NCBI RefSeq assembly: GCF_021729145.1
Contig: NZ_JAJSLW010000002.1
Coordinates: forward strand, 62,001-126,000
From: Membranihabitans maritimus
GTDB lineage: Bacteria; Bacteroidota; Bacteroidia; Chitinophagales; Saprospiraceae
DNA: 64,000 nucleotides
Direction: 5' to 3'
Shown here: one piece after another, positions 35,940 to 44,905 of the stretch
Layout of the letters: every line of letters begins with the position of its first letter
Position numbering within the stretch: position 1 is the first letter of the stretch
Translations under genes and position numbers: made by a program
Notes under the pieces: generated by a model
What the model was told of the DNA's origin: nothing
Databases searched by the model: none
Seen by the model: only the letters and a program-made list of their open reading frames with translations

Positions 35940-38900
35940 TTAGAGAGTAAGATTTAATTTAAAAGTGTAAAAGGTCGGAGTGTATCCTTTTTGTTCCGGA
36001 TCCATCCAGGACCATGTGGGAGCCCAGACAGTAGGGTTTTGAATTACAGCGGACAACCTGCATTGCTCTATTCCTACTGTGCTTAAAAGGGAAGTTGGAA
36101 TTCTGTATGAAAGAGCAATATTGTCTAATCGGATAAAAGAATTGTTTTCGTAGACTGTAAATCCTGTTTCATAACTTTCTACGCGTGCCCATTCATTATT
36201 CGGGTTTTCCGGTGTCCAGTAAGGCACATTATAAGAGGAACCTCTATCGTAAAATACATCATTGTTTTTTTTATGGTTATTAGCTGAATAGTAACCTAAG
36301 TATGCGTAAAACTTCATCGATAAATCCCAATTCCTATATTGTAGATCATTTCGTAGTGAGACCCTATATTGTGGTTTAGTGTAGCCCTGGAATATTTTAT
36401 CATCATTAGTGTATACCCCATCTCCATTGGTATCCTGAATTTTGAAGTCACCGGGAGCCCTGGCATATTGTTCAGCTTCCTCCCGCTCATTTTCCTGCCA
36501 GATACCCAATACTTTGTAGTCCCAGATTTGGTCTAGTGCATGACCTATAAACCATCCATTTGATTCATCATCCGTTTCTTTTTGCCCAATTACAGTTCCG
36601 TTTTCATCGGTTACATCTACCATATCCCCATAGAGATGTACAATTTCATTTCTATTAAATGCTATAGAAAATCCATTTGTCCAGGAGAAGTTTTTATTGG
36701 AAATATTCACTGTGTTTAATGTAAATTCAAAGCCCCTATTATCCACTTGGCCCAGATTGGCAAATACGGAATTATATCCTGTTACATCTGGTAAGCTTCT
36801 TTCTATCAGCAAGTCTTTTGTCTGCATATAATAGACTTCCAGATTTCCATTTAGACGGCCATTATATATGGAGTAATCGAGACCGAGGTTATAGGCACTT
36901 GTTCTTTCCCATTTTAAGTCTGCATTAGCCAATCTTGTAGAGTATAATTGAGAAACATATGTTGGTGTCCCATCGATTACCTGTACATATCTGCCTGAAT
37001 TCAAGTTAGATAATGCTGAATATCTACCTATGGACCGATTCCCATTGGTTCCAAAGGATAAGCGTAATTTAAATAGGTCTAGTGCATCAACATTAAAGAA
37101 AGGTTCTTCGCTAATCAACCATCCCAGGGCAACTGACCCAAAGTTTGCATGTGGATTTTTCTGACCAAATGCAGAATATCCATCCCTTCTAAATGAACCG
37201 GTGAACATATACTTAGAATTGAAAACATAATTTAATCTTGCCATTAAGGCATCACCTGTTTCATATTGATCATCACTTGTTATTTCCACATTTTGAGTGG
37301 CGGCACCAATTTGATTGTATCCTAATACATCACTTGGTTGGAAGCCGTTTCTTCGAACCCGATCCTCCCATCGTTGGAATTTTTCTGCATTTTGAAGTAG
37401 GGTTACGTCGAAGCTGTGTTGGCCAAATTCCCTGTTCCATTTAAGTATATTATTCATTTGCCAGGAATAAGAACTGTAATTTCTTCGCTCGGCCCTACCT
37501 CCTTCATTTCCCCAATCGGGGTGAGCTGATGACCAATGGTTATATTCCCGGTCCCAAACCAATCTAGGTATGTATTCCGAAGTAAATGTAATTCCAAATG
37601 GTAAAATTACTTTGGCATATAATTTAGAGTTTAAAGCATTTTTATTGAAATACCTGTCAAGGTACGTTAGATCTAGCCAGGGGTGCCTTGAGGATGAAAT
37701 ATTTCCAGTAGGGGCATATGCGATTGTGGTACCATCTTCTTCATAAAAGGAGGAATAAGGTGTAACATTTACAAGGTTGTCGCTTGATACTATTGGAGAT
37801 TCATCTTTAATTGCAAATTGCGTATTTGTACCCACCTTTAAATAATCTGTAATAGTTGCTTCAAAATTCAACCTCGTACGCAGAGCTTCCCATTTATCAT
37901 TATATCTGTGACCTTCATTGTTTACATAGCCTAAAGACCAATAATAATTAAGTCGGTTACTACTTCCTGAGATACTTATATTATGGTCATTTCTCATGCC
38001 GTTTTGATATTCATAATCTTTCCAGTTTAGTGTGCTATTGCTTTTGTAATTAGCAATCTCCACAGGAGAAAATCCTATTCTATTTAGCCAGATCCCCGTT
38101 AGGTCTTCGGCTTGTGAAGAACCATCATAGGCTTTCCATTGATCAACTGTTACCCCACCAGGCAAATTGTTTGGGTTGTCGTAATATCCTGGACTATTTA
38201 ACTGATGTCTTTCATTACTTTCAAAACCTGCTATTCTCCAATCTATAAATTGATCACCGTTCATGGGGTCTATTTCTTTTCCTGACAGGCCTACAAAACC
38301 AACACTGGAAGAAACATTAATCCTCGGCTTCCCTGATTTGCCTCTTTTTGTAGTAATTAGTATTACACCATTGGAGGCACGGGATCCATAAATAGCTGCG
38401 GATGAAGCATCTTTTAAGATGTCAAAAGTGGCTATATCAGCAGGATTTATGTCTGCTAAATCCCCGGAATAAATCATTCCATCCAATACCACCAATGGAG
38501 CATTCGCTCTTGCATCCCTATTAGGGTCATCATCTGTATTAACCCTGACTGTAGTAGCTCCTCTTACCTGAAGATCATGAGCTTCACTAATGCCTTTAGG
38601 GCCTGCATTAAAGCTTACATTCAACCCCGGCATACTGCCCCTGAGCATGTCGGTTATATTCGCAGTTGCTTCCGTAGCGAGCTTTTCGGCATCGATTTGT
38701 GAAACGGCTCCGGTGAGGTCTTTCTTTTTTACCGTTCCATAACCTACTACGATAACCTCTTCTAATCCAATAGCGTCCACACCCAGGGTTACGTCTATGG
38801 TCTCCTGATCGGCGATCTCAATCGTTTGCGAAGAATACCCTACATAAGAAAATGTGAGCTCTTCCGCACCTTCTGGTAATTCCAGGGTATAATTGCCTTC

Positions 38901-39122
38901 AAAATCTGTACTGGTTCCGGCTATGCCGTCGTCGACGGAAACCGTAACGCCGATCAGGGGTACCCCATTCTCGTCTGTAACAGTGCCTTCCAACGTGCTA
39001 TTGTTTTGTGCGTACAGACCAAATGAGCACAAAAAAAATGTCCCAAGTGCCAACAGTATGTCCCGGCCCGGGAGGGATAATTGTCTGGAAGGGAATTTAA
39101 AGTTTAAACGTTTACGCTTCAT
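35940..39122 (-). CDS. SusC/RagA-family TonB-dependent outer-membrane transporter (pair 2)
   Basis: A 1060-residue outer-membrane importer. The signal peptide ends near FGLYAQNN (about residue 39). A CarboxypepD_reg-like domain follows (LEGTVTDENGVPLIGVTVSVDDG), then the SusC hallmark LEEVIVVGYGTVKKKDLTGAVSQ, a plug with RGATTVRVNTDDDPN and the barrel ending in YTPTFYTFKLNLTL. SusD 2 lies downstream in the same operon. The ROK-type regulator gene upstream, in the same direction, is 510 bp away with a palindrome between them, and may control this pair. Confidence 0.92.
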   Translation of the reverse strand: MKRKRLNFKFPSRQLSLPGRDILLALGTFFLCSFGLYAQNNSTLEGTVTDENGVPLIGVTVSVDDGIAGTSTDFEGNYTLELPEGAEELTFSYVGYSSQTIEIADQETIDVTLGVDAIGLEEVIVVGYGTVKKKDLTGAVSQIDAEKLATEATANITDMLRGSMPGLNVSFNAGPKGISEAHDLQVRGATTVRVNTDDDPNRDARANAPLVVLDGMIYSGDLADINPADIATFDILKDASSAAIYGSRASNGVILITTKRGKSGKPRINVSSSVGFVGLSGKEIDPMNGDQFIDWRIAGFESNERHQLNSPGYYDNPNNLPGGVTVDQWKAYDGSSQAEDLTGIWLNRIGFSPVEIANYKSNSTLNWKDYEYQNGMRNDHNISISGSSNRLNYYWSLGYVNNEGHRYNDKWEALRTRLNFEATITDYLKVGTNTQFAIKDESPIVSSDNLVNVTPYSSFYEEDGTTIAYAPTGNISSSRHPWLDLTYLDRYFNKNALNSKLYAKVILPFGITFTSEYIPRLVWDREYNHWSSAHPDWGNEGGRAERRNYSSYSWQMNNILKWNREFGQHSFDVTLLQNAEKFQRWEDRVRRNGFQPSDVLGYNQIGAATQNVEITSDDQYETGDALMARLNYVFNSKYMFTGSFRRDGYSAFGQKNPHANFGSVALGWLISEEPFFNVDALDLFKLRLSFGTNGNRSIGRYSALSNLNSGRYVQVIDGTPTYVSQLYSTRLANADLKWERTSAYNLGLDYSIYNGRLNGNLEVYYMQTKDLLIERSLPDVTGYNSVFANLGQVDNRGFEFTLNTVNISNKNFSWTNGFSIAFNRNEIVHLYGDMVDVTDENGTVIGQKETDDESNGWFIGHALDQIWDYKVLGIWQENEREEAEQYARAPGDFKIQDTNGDGVYTNDDKIFQGYTKPQYRVSLRNDLQYRNWDLSMKFYAYLGYYSANNHKKNNDVFYDRGSSYNVPYWTPENPNNEWARVESYETGFTVYENNSFIRLDNIALSYRIPTSLLSTVGIEQCRLSAVIQNPTVWAPTWSWMDPEQKGYTPTFYTFKLNLTL

Positions 39123-39632
39123 TCCAAAATTTTTTCGCGGTTCATAAATAGTTATTAATTGATTTTACTATTCATTAAAGGGTAATAATTAATAGTAAAT
39201 CTAACAATATGTTAATCAATTTGAATTAAGATTAAATGGATAGGTATAGTTCAGTTATGATCTTAAGTTCTTGGTATGGTATTGAAAAGATACCAATTAC
39301 TTCAACTGAAAGAACAATTAAATTTCCTACATCTAATTCCCATTGTATTTCACATATATTGACAGGTAAAACTATAAAACTTATTTTAATAAAACAAATA
39401 ATAGTTTGATAATAGTTTTGTTAGTAGAATATGGTAAGGAATATTGCGAGGTTTCAAAAAATATTAATAGGTTTAAAGGTGTAAAAATAACACAATACAA
39501 ATTAAAATTTTTAAAAAATTATATAAATGAATAAAATATTATTTATTATTTATTTTGATTTTTCTTAACAATTGTTAAGTCGTGAGTGGTTATATTTTTG
39601 GGTAGGGATATAGGTTTTATATGCAGGCAGGA
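39123..39632. promoter_or_regulatory. 510-bp upstream region of SusC 2
   Basis: AT-rich, without a gene. It holds the perfect 16-bp palindrome CTTAACAATTGTTAAG at 39564-39579, a candidate operator for the adjacent ROK/NagC-type regulator. No full TAnnTTTG promoter was found on the minus strand. Confidence 0.45.
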
Positions 39633-40829
39633 TCACTTTCCGTAATTGTCCATGACAAGTGAGGCCGCCCCTATAAGTGCTGCGCGGTCTTTGAGGTCGG
39701 AAACCACCAGTTGAGTGTTTTCCGAAAGTTTGGGTATGCAGTGTTCGTTTATGGCTTGTTGCATCGGAGCTTCCCACAACCTACCTACCTGAGCACCAAT
39801 GCCACTTAGAATTATAAGTTCTGGGTTCATCAGGTGTATGAGAATAGCCAACCCCCTGCCGATTTTGTATCCCATTTCGGATAAAAGGCTTATCGCAAAT
39901 CGATCTCCTTTTTGCGCATATTTGAAAATATGGTATATTGTTTCTTTTGGTTTTTGTAGATTAATAATTTCCATTGTAGTTACCTCCTCTTCGCCACCCC
40001 GAGCCTTAGCTTTTTCAATGAGGCTGTACAAAGAGGCCTCGGTTTCCAGGCATCCTGTTTTCCCGCACTCGCAGATTTTTTGATTGTCGAATAGAGGAAT
40101 ATGACTCAATTCTCCGGCATATCCATTTTCGCCACTGAATAGTTGACCTTTTAGAATCATGCCAAGGCCTACCCCCCACCCTATATTGACAGTCATGACA
40201 TTTTTGCTGTTTTGTGCAGCTCCAAATCGCAATTCACCCAAGGCAACAAGGCTGGAATCATTCCCTATATAGACGGGAGTGTTGACAGCGGAAGATAAAT
40301 GGTCGACGATATTTACACCATTGGTTGGGATAAAAGAGTGGTTAATCCCTTTCTTTACATTTATAAAACCCGGCATGCTAATTCCCAGGCCGACCAGTTT
40401 GTCTGGGCAAGTGTTGCTTTTTTCAAGAACGGAGCAGGCGAAATGGGTAATTTGTTTTAGCGCTTTATCATTATCCAGTAGCGTCAAAGGTAGTACTTCG
40501 TCAATTATTATCCGGCTGTTTCCCAGGTCTGAGATCACCATTCTTGTTTCGACCTGGTCGATGGCCATGGCTGCTACATACATTTTTTGAGTTACTAAAG
40601 AGTACGTTTTGGGCTTTCGTCCTCCCGTAGATGTTGCCAGGCCATTTATTCTTACTGTTCCTTCTTCGATTAATTTATCAATTATTCGCGTAGTAAAGGG
40701 AATGCTTTTATTAATTTTTTCACTTATTTCAGTACATGACAGTATTTCGTTGAAATACAATTGTTTAATGATCTTCTTCTTGTAAATTTTGTCTTTCCCC
40801 AAACCATAATCTTTTCTAAAAAATAACAT
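39633..40829 (-). CDS. ROK-family transcriptional regulator (NagC/XylR-like)
   Basis: A 398-residue protein. Residues about 15-75 are a winged helix-turn-helix (KKIIKQLYFNEILSCTEISEKINKSIPFTTRIIDKLIEEG). Residues about 85-395 are a ROK domain with the catalytic-type Asp191 in YIGNDSSLVALGE, GWGVGLG, His243 in GYAGELSH, and the zinc ligands of CECGKTGCLE (Cys253, Cys255, Cys260). The N-terminal phosphate-binding DxGGT motif is missing (AMAIDQVETRMVISD), so it is more likely a sugar- or sugar-phosphate-responsive repressor than a kinase. The ATG at 40829 is used; the frame is open upstream but has no domain sequence. It diverges from agaS. Confidence 0.88.
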   Translation of the reverse strand: MLFFRKDYGLGKDKIYKKKIIKQLYFNEILSCTEISEKINKSIPFTTRIIDKLIEEGTVRINGLATSTGGRKPKTYSLVTQKMYVAAMAIDQVETRMVISDLGNSRIIIDEVLPLTLLDNDKALKQITHFACSVLEKSNTCPDKLVGLGISMPGFINVKKGINHSFIPTNGVNIVDHLSSAVNTPVYIGNDSSLVALGELRFGAAQNSKNVMTVNIGWGVGLGMILKGQLFSGENGYAGELSHIPLFDNQKICECGKTGCLETEASLYSLIEKAKARGGEEEVTTMEIINLQKPKETIYHIFKYAQKGDRFAISLLSEMGYKIGRGLAILIHLMNPELIILSGIGAQVGRLWEAPMQQAINEHCIPKLSENTQLVVSDLKDRAALIGAASLVMDNYGK

Positions 40830-41147
40830 ACTTTTTAAGTATTTTACAAAGATGGCAATTTTTATTAATTTATTATATAAAAAACATGGATTTAATGATG
40901 AATGTCGTTTAGCTAATGCCCGAGTTGTTATTTCAACTTTTCTTTCTACCAATGAAAAATTTTTAAAGATTATATTTTTGTTGCTATTGTGTAAAAGGCA
41001 TCAAAAGCAGATTAACTTACGAAACGTTGTTGTTTTAGCTATTTTTGGCAAGTAAAATCAGAAAACAAAAATATAAATGAAGTAAAAACTTTTGTTTTAT
41101 TGTGTATATTTATAATTTTACCTTTTGAAATTAATATTGAAAGATAT
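40830..41147. promoter_or_regulatory. Divergent control region of the ROK regulator and agaS genes
   Basis: A 318-bp AT-rich region. A promoter candidate for agaS is TTTG at 41091-41094 and TAATTTTA (one mismatch to TAnnTTTG) at 41113-41120, 18 bp apart. AAAACAAAA at 41062-41070 and TTTTGTTTT at 41090-41098 form an inverted repeat around it; in AT-rich DNA this may be chance. Confidence 0.4.
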
Positions 41148-42353
41148 ATGGTGGAATACTTAGGTTTTAACGAAAATCGACTCAGAGATATAAACGGGTA
41201 CAATACGGCAAACGAAATTGTTAGACAGCCCCTACTTTGGAAAAAGATTTACAAAGAAATCTCTATAAGAAAAAATGAAATTTTAGCATTTTTTCACGGC
41301 ATAAAAGGTGTTGATAAATGTAATGTAATCCTTACCGGTGCGGGTTCTTCGGCTTATATTGGAGAAGTACTGGAAAGCGCATTTATAAAAAACATATCTC
41401 GCTACTCCCGGGCAGTGGCAACCACGACGATTGTAACTCATCCGGAAATTTATTTTACAAATGACCGACCTACGATTATGGTGTCTTTTGCCCGGTCTGG
41501 AAATAGTCCGGAAAGTGTAGCTTCTATTTCAATGGCCAATGAAATGTGTGAGAATGTATTTCACATAGTAATCACGTGTAATCCCTCGGGGAAAATGATA
41601 GAAGAAATGGATTTGGAAAAAGACTATTTGCTTTTGTTGCCGGAAGAGTCCAATGACATTGGATTAGCAATGACCGGTAGCTTTACTGGGATGCTTTTAG
41701 CGGGTTATCTTATTTCACGATTGGCAGATCTGGAGATACTGGAAACTGAGATTAATTTAATTGCTGAATATGGAGCAAATGTTATTCAGGACAATTTGGG
41801 TAGGTTAAAAGATTTATCTAACCTTGATTTCAATAGAGTTGTGTTCCTGGGGTCAGGTCCCCTTCTTGGTATAGCAAGGGAGGCGCACTTAAAGGTTCAG
41901 GAATTAACAAATGGTGTAGTAATGTGCAATTACGATTCTTACCTGGGGTTGAGGCATGGTCCCAAAGTAGTGGTAGGGCCTAAAACAATTGTTGTTTTTT
42001 TAATTTCAAACGATCAATATGTTCAACAATATGAAAAAGATCTTATCAGCGATATGGTAAATGAGTCTTTGGGGTTGAGAAAATTAAGTTTTTCAGAGAA
42101 CAAAGAACCGGAGTTGGACATTGACTTCCAAATATACCTGTCAAATGAAAATCGACAATTAGACCCTTATTTGTATTCAATGGTGAGTATTTTACCGGCA
42201 CAGGTTCTGGGGTTTTTAAAATCGGTACAATTGGGTTGTAGCCCGGATTCCCCATCAGAAAACGGTGCAATTTCAAGAGTAGTGCGGGGAGTCAAATTAT
42301 ACAATTACCAAAATCAGGTGCGTGTTGTCGGCAATGATTACAAAATAAATTAA
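41148..42353 (+). CDS. agaS: AgaS-like SIS-domain sugar-phosphate deaminase/isomerase
   Basis: A 401-residue protein with two SIS domains. The phosphosugar-binding motifs are LTGAGSSAYIG (about 62-72) and SFARSGNSPES, with a second half from about residue 210 (VFLGSGPLLGIAREAHLKVQELT). Length and layout match AgaS, which converts galactosamine-6-phosphate to tagatose-6-phosphate and ammonia. The start is placed at the ATG at 41148, because an earlier TTG would add 16 residues without domain sequence. The downstream aldolase and PfkB kinase complete the tagatose route, which supports this assignment. A glucosamine-6-phosphate-type isomerase is the alternative. Confidence 0.88.
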   Translation: MVEYLGFNENRLRDINGYNTANEIVRQPLLWKKIYKEISIRKNEILAFFHGIKGVDKCNVILTGAGSSAYIGEVLESAFIKNISRYSRAVATTTIVTHPEIYFTNDRPTIMVSFARSGNSPESVASISMANEMCENVFHIVITCNPSGKMIEEMDLEKDYLLLLPEESNDIGLAMTGSFTGMLLAGYLISRLADLEILETEINLIAEYGANVIQDNLGRLKDLSNLDFNRVVFLGSGPLLGIAREAHLKVQELTNGVVMCNYDSYLGLRHGPKVVVGPKTIVVFLISNDQYVQQYEKDLISDMVNESLGLRKLSFSENKEPELDIDFQIYLSNENRQLDPYLYSMVSILPAQVLGFLKSVQLGCSPDSPSENGAISRVVRGVKLYNYQNQVRVVGNDYKIN

Positions 42354-42356
42354 GAA

Positions 42357-43373
42357 ATGAAAAGATCCAAATGGTATTCTGATAAGGATTTTTTAAATGT
42401 TCAAAAAATAGATGCCCACATTCACATGAACACCAGGCATTCGTATTTTAATGAAGTAGCACGTGAAAATAATTTTACTTTATTAAGTATAAATACTGAA
42501 GTGCCTGAATATCCCCTGTTGCCTGACCAACAGGAAATCATCCTGGAACAGCAATCACATTTTGATCAATCAGTTTTTCATCTGACTTCATTTGATACTT
42601 CAGGAATTTCCGAGGAAGGATGGAGTGAGAAAGCCCTGGAATATGTAAAGGAGTCTATTGATAAGGGAGCCTGCGGAGTAAAGGTATGGAAAAATATAGG
42701 TATGGACTTGAAAAGGGAAGATGGGAGTTTTGTAATGATTTGTGACAGGGAGTTTGACGAAATTTTTGGATACCTGGAAGCCAGGAGTATTCCAGTTTTG
42801 GGCCATATAGGTGAACCTCGGAATTGTTGGCTTCCTATTGAAGAAATGACGGTTGATAACGATAGAAATTACTATTCCCAACATCCCGAATTCCATATGT
42901 ACCATCATCCCGAATATCCTGGTTACAATGACCTGATAAATTCCAGGGATCAGTTGTTAGAAAACCACCCGGATTTGTTATTTATTGGTGCGCATTTAGG
43001 CAGCCTTGAGTGGAGTGTGGATGAAGTAGCAATCCGGCTGGATAAATATTCCAATCTTTATGTTGATCTGACAGATAGGATATGTCACTTGCAATACCAG
43101 TCTTTTAGTGAAAGGAACAAAATAAAAGACTTTTTTTATGCCTATCAGGATCGCATTATTTACGGAACCGACCTAGAATTTTTTGATGGCCATACCAGAG
43201 CGGATGTATTCAGAGAGTCGCAAAATGTCTGGATGAGGGATTGGAAATATTTTGTAACGGATGAAGAGATGGTAGTCCCGGCTCTCGATTCTCCAGTTGA
43301 GGGGCTAAAGTTGGAAGCCTCTGTTGTCGATAAAATATACAGGGAAAACGCCAAGAAATGCTATCGTATCTAA
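42357..43373 (+). CDS. Amidohydrolase-superfamily metal-dependent hydrolase (cytosolic paralog)
   Basis: A 338-residue cytosolic TIM-barrel protein of the amidohydrolase 2 type. The metal ligands can be placed: HIH (His21, His23), Lys109 in CGVKVWKNIG, His150 in VLGHIGEP, His213 in IGAHLGS and Asp272 in IYGTDLEF. Its lipoprotein paralog at 58654-59727 shares these blocks and CWLP. It is 3 bp after agaS and 9 bp before the PIG-L gene, so one operon. The reaction is unknown: decarboxylases, lactonases and deacetylases occur in this superfamily. Since no NagA-like deacetylase is present, sugar-phosphate deacetylation is a reasonable guess. Confidence 0.8.
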   Translation: MKRSKWYSDKDFLNVQKIDAHIHMNTRHSYFNEVARENNFTLLSINTEVPEYPLLPDQQEIILEQQSHFDQSVFHLTSFDTSGISEEGWSEKALEYVKESIDKGACGVKVWKNIGMDLKREDGSFVMICDREFDEIFGYLEARSIPVLGHIGEPRNCWLPIEEMTVDNDRNYYSQHPEFHMYHHPEYPGYNDLINSRDQLLENHPDLLFIGAHLGSLEWSVDEVAIRLDKYSNLYVDLTDRICHLQYQSFSERNKIKDFFYAYQDRIIYGTDLEFFDGHTRADVFRESQNVWMRDWKYFVTDEEMVVPALDSPVEGLKLEASVVDKIYRENAKKCYRI

Positions 43374-43382
43374 ATTTTGACT

Positions 43383-44177
43383 ATGAGAACAACACTATTA
43401 TTTTTCGGTTTGATGATTTTGTGCTTTAAAATGACTGGGCAGACATCTAATCCGGATTACACAGGAAAAACTATTTTAGCTGTTTTTGCACATCCCGATG
43501 ACGAACTATATGCAGCCCCAGTTTTGGCAAAATATGCTTTTTTAGGTGCTGAAGTACATTTGGTTGTTGTCACTGATGGTAGATATGGTACGGGTCAGAC
43601 AGATCTGAAGCCAGGCAGTGAATTGGTGGAGTTGAGAGAAAAAGAACTGGATTGCTCTTGTGAAAATCTTGGAATTGAAAAACCAATTACTCTTGGTTAT
43701 CACGATCAACTAAAATTGCAAGAAGGTTTTTTTGGCCATGTTCCTTATGTACAAAATCTTCTGAAACAACTTGATTCTATTGTAAATAAATTGGACCCTG
43801 ACGTAATGCTTACCTGGGGCCCTGACGGAGGGTCTAATCATATGGACCATAGAATAGTAGGTGCTTCGGTCACGCAGATTTACCTCAATTCCTATAGGAA
43901 TAACTCGATGAAATTGTATTATGTAGGAACACCAATCGACAATCTCGACGCTGAGGACCGACTATTGCGGGGGGTTGATCAAAACTATTTGAATGTCAGG
44001 ATTCCTTATGGATCGAGAGAAATCCAAAAAACCATATCGGCCGTAAATTGCTACACTTCTCAGTTTTCCCCTGAAAAAATGAAATCAAGAGCAAAGTCTA
44101 TCCAAGCCGGCCCAAGTACTGTTTATCTTAGAGAACTTGGGGTGCCGGAGGATATCAGGTCCGATTTTTTTGAATAA
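43383..44177 (+). CDS. Exported PIG-L (LmbE)-family zinc N-deacetylase
   Basis: A 264-residue exported protein. Residues 1-20 are a signal peptide (FFGLMILCFKMTGQ). The PIG-L signature follows: AHPDDE at 36-41, VVTDGRYGTG, and SNHMDHR further on, the zinc site being His37, Asp40 and the later histidine. These enzymes remove acetyl groups from N-acetyl amino sugars. The start is the ATG at 43383; a TTG two codons earlier is less likely. It is the third gene of the agaS operon. Export places the reaction in the periplasm, before AgaS can act. Confidence 0.88.
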   Translation: MRTTLLFFGLMILCFKMTGQTSNPDYTGKTILAVFAHPDDELYAAPVLAKYAFLGAEVHLVVVTDGRYGTGQTDLKPGSELVELREKELDCSCENLGIEKPITLGYHDQLKLQEGFFGHVPYVQNLLKQLDSIVNKLDPDVMLTWGPDGGSNHMDHRIVGASVTQIYLNSYRNNSMKLYYVGTPIDNLDAEDRLLRGVDQNYLNVRIPYGSREIQKTISAVNCYTSQFSPEKMKSRAKSIQAGPSTVYLRELGVPEDIRSDFFE

Positions 44178-44905
44178 TCGACTCTATTTTCGAATACAGA
44201 AATGACAAAGTATTTTATATCTCTTCGTGATTCGGAGACTGAACGTATCTTGTTAAAAAAAAAAAAAGCAAGGCATATTGAAATAGTAGTAGAAAATCTT
44301 GTGAGACCTAAATTCTGGCCACCAGTGATTTAAAACTTCAACAGACAAAGAAAAAGTTTGGGTATGGAGTGTTCTTTTATTAACAGAGAAATTTTGGGGG
44401 CAGAACAAGCTAAATACTATCGGCATAGGGTATAATTAGGCTGTATGATGTATGAAAATAATAACATATCCATAAAGTTTCAAATCCTTTCGTTATTTGA
44501 ATTTAGTAAAGCTATAATAATGATTTTTCCTGGTAGATTCGAGTCTACGTTTCCTATGTATTGGACTGCACAATATATCATTGGACGAAATTAATACAGG
44601 TTTATAAAGGCCCGCTTTTCCTATAATTTATATGTTTTCAAACCGAATGTCTCAAGAATTCGATTAAAAACATAATCTAATATTTCTGGTGTATTGATGG
44701 ATTGTCGAGGTATTAATAGCAATTATGTTTTATTTACCAATTTATTTAGGTTAAGAAAATGTTGCGAAAGTTTAAAAAAGTTTTAGTCTTTTAAAATCTT
44801 TTGTTATATTCAACTTTTGTTAAAAATATTTGCGTTTTGTAATTATTCGTGTGTATAATTTGATTATTAAACGTAAAAACGTAAAAAAATTAATAATAAA
44901 GGATT
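44178..44905. other. 728-bp gap with a ROK-gene remnant and the SusC 3 upstream region
   Basis: No intact gene. A 28-bp stretch at 44353-44380 matches 26 of 28 bases of the ROK gene at 39725-39752 (see the separate entry). A run of 13 A lies near 44255-44267. Shortly before SusC 3 the sequence AACGTAAAAACGTAAA repeats ACGTAAA. No full TAnnTTTG promoter was found. Confidence 0.5.
44319..44380 (-). pseudogene. Decayed fragment of a second ROK-type regulator gene
   Basis: On the minus strand 44353-44380 encodes EHSIPKL in one frame, against EHCIPKL in the intact ROK protein (39725-39752), with 26 of 28 bases identical. CCACCAGT recurs at 44319-44326 and at 39704-39711, also in the intact gene, at a spacing 13 bp larger. 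Beyond this the match disappears. It looks like the remains of a duplicated ROK gene. Confidence 0.5.

Noticed and set aside
39098-39120. Operator-like AAACGTTTACG near the start of SusC 2
   Set aside because: It lies within the first codons of the gene (MKRKRLNFKF), so it is explained by the coding sequence.
39633-40829. The ROK protein as the GalNAc kinase of the pathway
   Set aside because: It has an N-terminal HTH and lacks the DxGGT phosphate-binding motif, so a regulator is the better call.
44255-44267. Run of 13 A as a functional slippage site
   Set aside because: It is in non-coding DNA, so a length change has no visible reading-frame effect.
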